The notes under the pieces are model-generated. The model was not told the DNA's origin and ran no database searches. It was given only the letters and a program-made list of their open reading frames with translations. Shown in pieces: positions 5,649-5,915 of a stretch of DNA of 5,915 bases. The DNA is from an uncultured Phascolarctobacterium sp. (lineage in GTDB: Bacteria; Bacillota; Negativicutes; Acidaminococcales; Acidaminococcaceae): contig CALCUU010000273.1 of the NCBI GenBank assembly GCA_937906915.1, positions 1 to 5,915 of the forward strand, written 5' to 3'. A program made the position numbers and the translations under genes. Each line of letters starts with the position of its first letter. The stretch's first letter is position 1.

Positions 5649-5682
5649 AATGTAATGTTGATTTTTAAGAAAACATTGCATT
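5649..5682 (+). promoter_or_regulatory. Hairpin in the receptor mRNA leader
   Basis: AATGTAATGTT (5649-5659) pairs with AACATTGCATT (5672-5682) over 11 bp, with one G·U and a 12-base loop. It ends 3 bases before the AAGGAG ribosome site (5686-5691). There is no T-tract after it, so it is not a terminator. It may stabilise the mRNA or tune ribosome access. Confidence 0.5.
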
Positions 5683-5701
5683 ATTAAGGAGTTGAGCTTT
5701 G

Positions 5702-5915
5702 ATGAAAAAGATGAGTAAAGGTATGTTAATGACTGCATTGATTTGTGGTGCTGTATATTTAGGAAATACCCCCGTTTATGCAAGTGAACTGCAAGAGTTC
5801 GCTCTTGACGAATACGTTGTAACTGCAGCAAGAACTGAAACTAAATTGGTGGATACTCCTGCTAATATTAGCGTTGTTGATGCACAAACAATCGAAGAAC
5901 GCCATTACCAAGATG
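5702..5915 (+). CDS. TonB-dependent outer-membrane receptor, N-terminal part (3' end outside window)
   Basis: The first 71 residues of a TonB-dependent receptor, a 22-stranded outer-membrane barrel that imports ligands such as siderophores, haem or cobalamin using TonB-ExbB-ExbD energy. A signal peptide is visible: basic start MKKMSKG, hydrophobic core MLMTALICGAVYL (8-20) and a likely cleavage after VYA (25-27). A TonB-box-like segment, LDEYVVTAAR (35-44), leads into the plug domain start ETKLVDTPANISVVDAQTIEER (46-67). The barrel is beyond the window, so the ligand cannot be named. AAGGAG lies 10 bases before the ATG. The adjacent in-frame TTG (5699) is possible but less likely. The gene is divergent from merR and has a MerR-type promoter with a shared operator. 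Its presence beside codY shows that the host is a Firmicute with an outer membrane. Confidence 0.9.
   Translation, partial: MKKMSKGMLMTALICGAVYLGNTPVYASELQEFALDEYVVTAARTETKLVDTPANISVVDAQTIEERHYQD

Larger units (their letters stand above)
5341..5701. other. Divergent merR / TonB-receptor regulatory region
   Basis: This 361-bp AT-rich gap without a gene holds, left to right: the merR operator (5356-5380), the merR extended -10 promoter (5407-5412, minus strand), an AATTTC-N5-GAAATT dyad resembling a CodY box (5504-5520), two TGATAATTAAA direct repeats (5529-5539 and 5563-5573), the receptor operator and promoter (5605-5635), and a leader hairpin just before the receptor ribosome site (5649-5682). 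No riboswitch, tRNA or small gene was recognised. Confidence 0.75.

Noticed and set aside
5636..5701. Possible cobalamin or other riboswitch in the receptor leader
   Set aside because: The leader is only about 60 bases and AT-rich, with none of the conserved riboswitch boxes; only one simple hairpin is present.

Overview
The window reads as chromosomal DNA from a diderm Firmicute, most likely class Negativicutes. Two things point there. The block topA – trmFO – xerC – codY is typical Firmicutes core synteny with a Firmicutes-only regulator (CodY). The right end, however, starts a TonB-dependent outer-membrane receptor, which needs an outer membrane. A specific genus cannot be fixed from this sequence; Acidaminococcaceae is only a guess.

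Layout. (1) 1-445: 3' end of topA, carrying three four-cysteine zinc ribbons. (2) 438-1757: trmFO, overlapping topA by 8 bases. A strong intrinsic terminator (1824-1858) closes this unit. (3) 1990-3508: xerC and codY, 19 bases apart, with their own promoter near 1935-1963 and a terminator at 3514-3547. The hslV-hslU pair that sits between these two genes in Bacillus is absent, and CodY is about 60 residues short, with most of its effector-binding GAF region missing. (4) 3618-4394: a single-gene unit encoding a crotonase-fold protein that lacks both hydratase glutamates and resembles PaaG-type isomerases. (5) 4395-4479: a convergent intergenic gap holding an exact 16-bp parS site (TGTTTCACGTGAAACA, 4411-4426) and a bidirectional terminator. 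(6) 4480-5340, minus strand: a MerR-family regulator with a BmrR/GyrI-like C-terminal ligand domain. (7) 5341-5701: a 361-bp divergent regulatory region. (8) 5702-5915: the start of a TonB-dependent receptor, cut by the window edge.

How the parts may work together. The left part is housekeeping: DNA topology, tRNA T54 methylation, chromosome dimer resolution and nutrient-responsive regulation. The exact parS suggests that the region lies in the origin-proximal part of the chromosome. The right part looks like a regulator-target pair. Near-identical 25-bp dyads (20/25 identical) lie in front of merR (5356-5380) and in front of the receptor gene (5606-5630). The second dyad lies over the -35 and an over-long 19-bp spacer of the receptor promoter, the hallmark of MerR-type activation. 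The inferred model is a ligand-sensing MerR protein that autoregulates and switches on an outer-membrane importer. The ligand is unknown.
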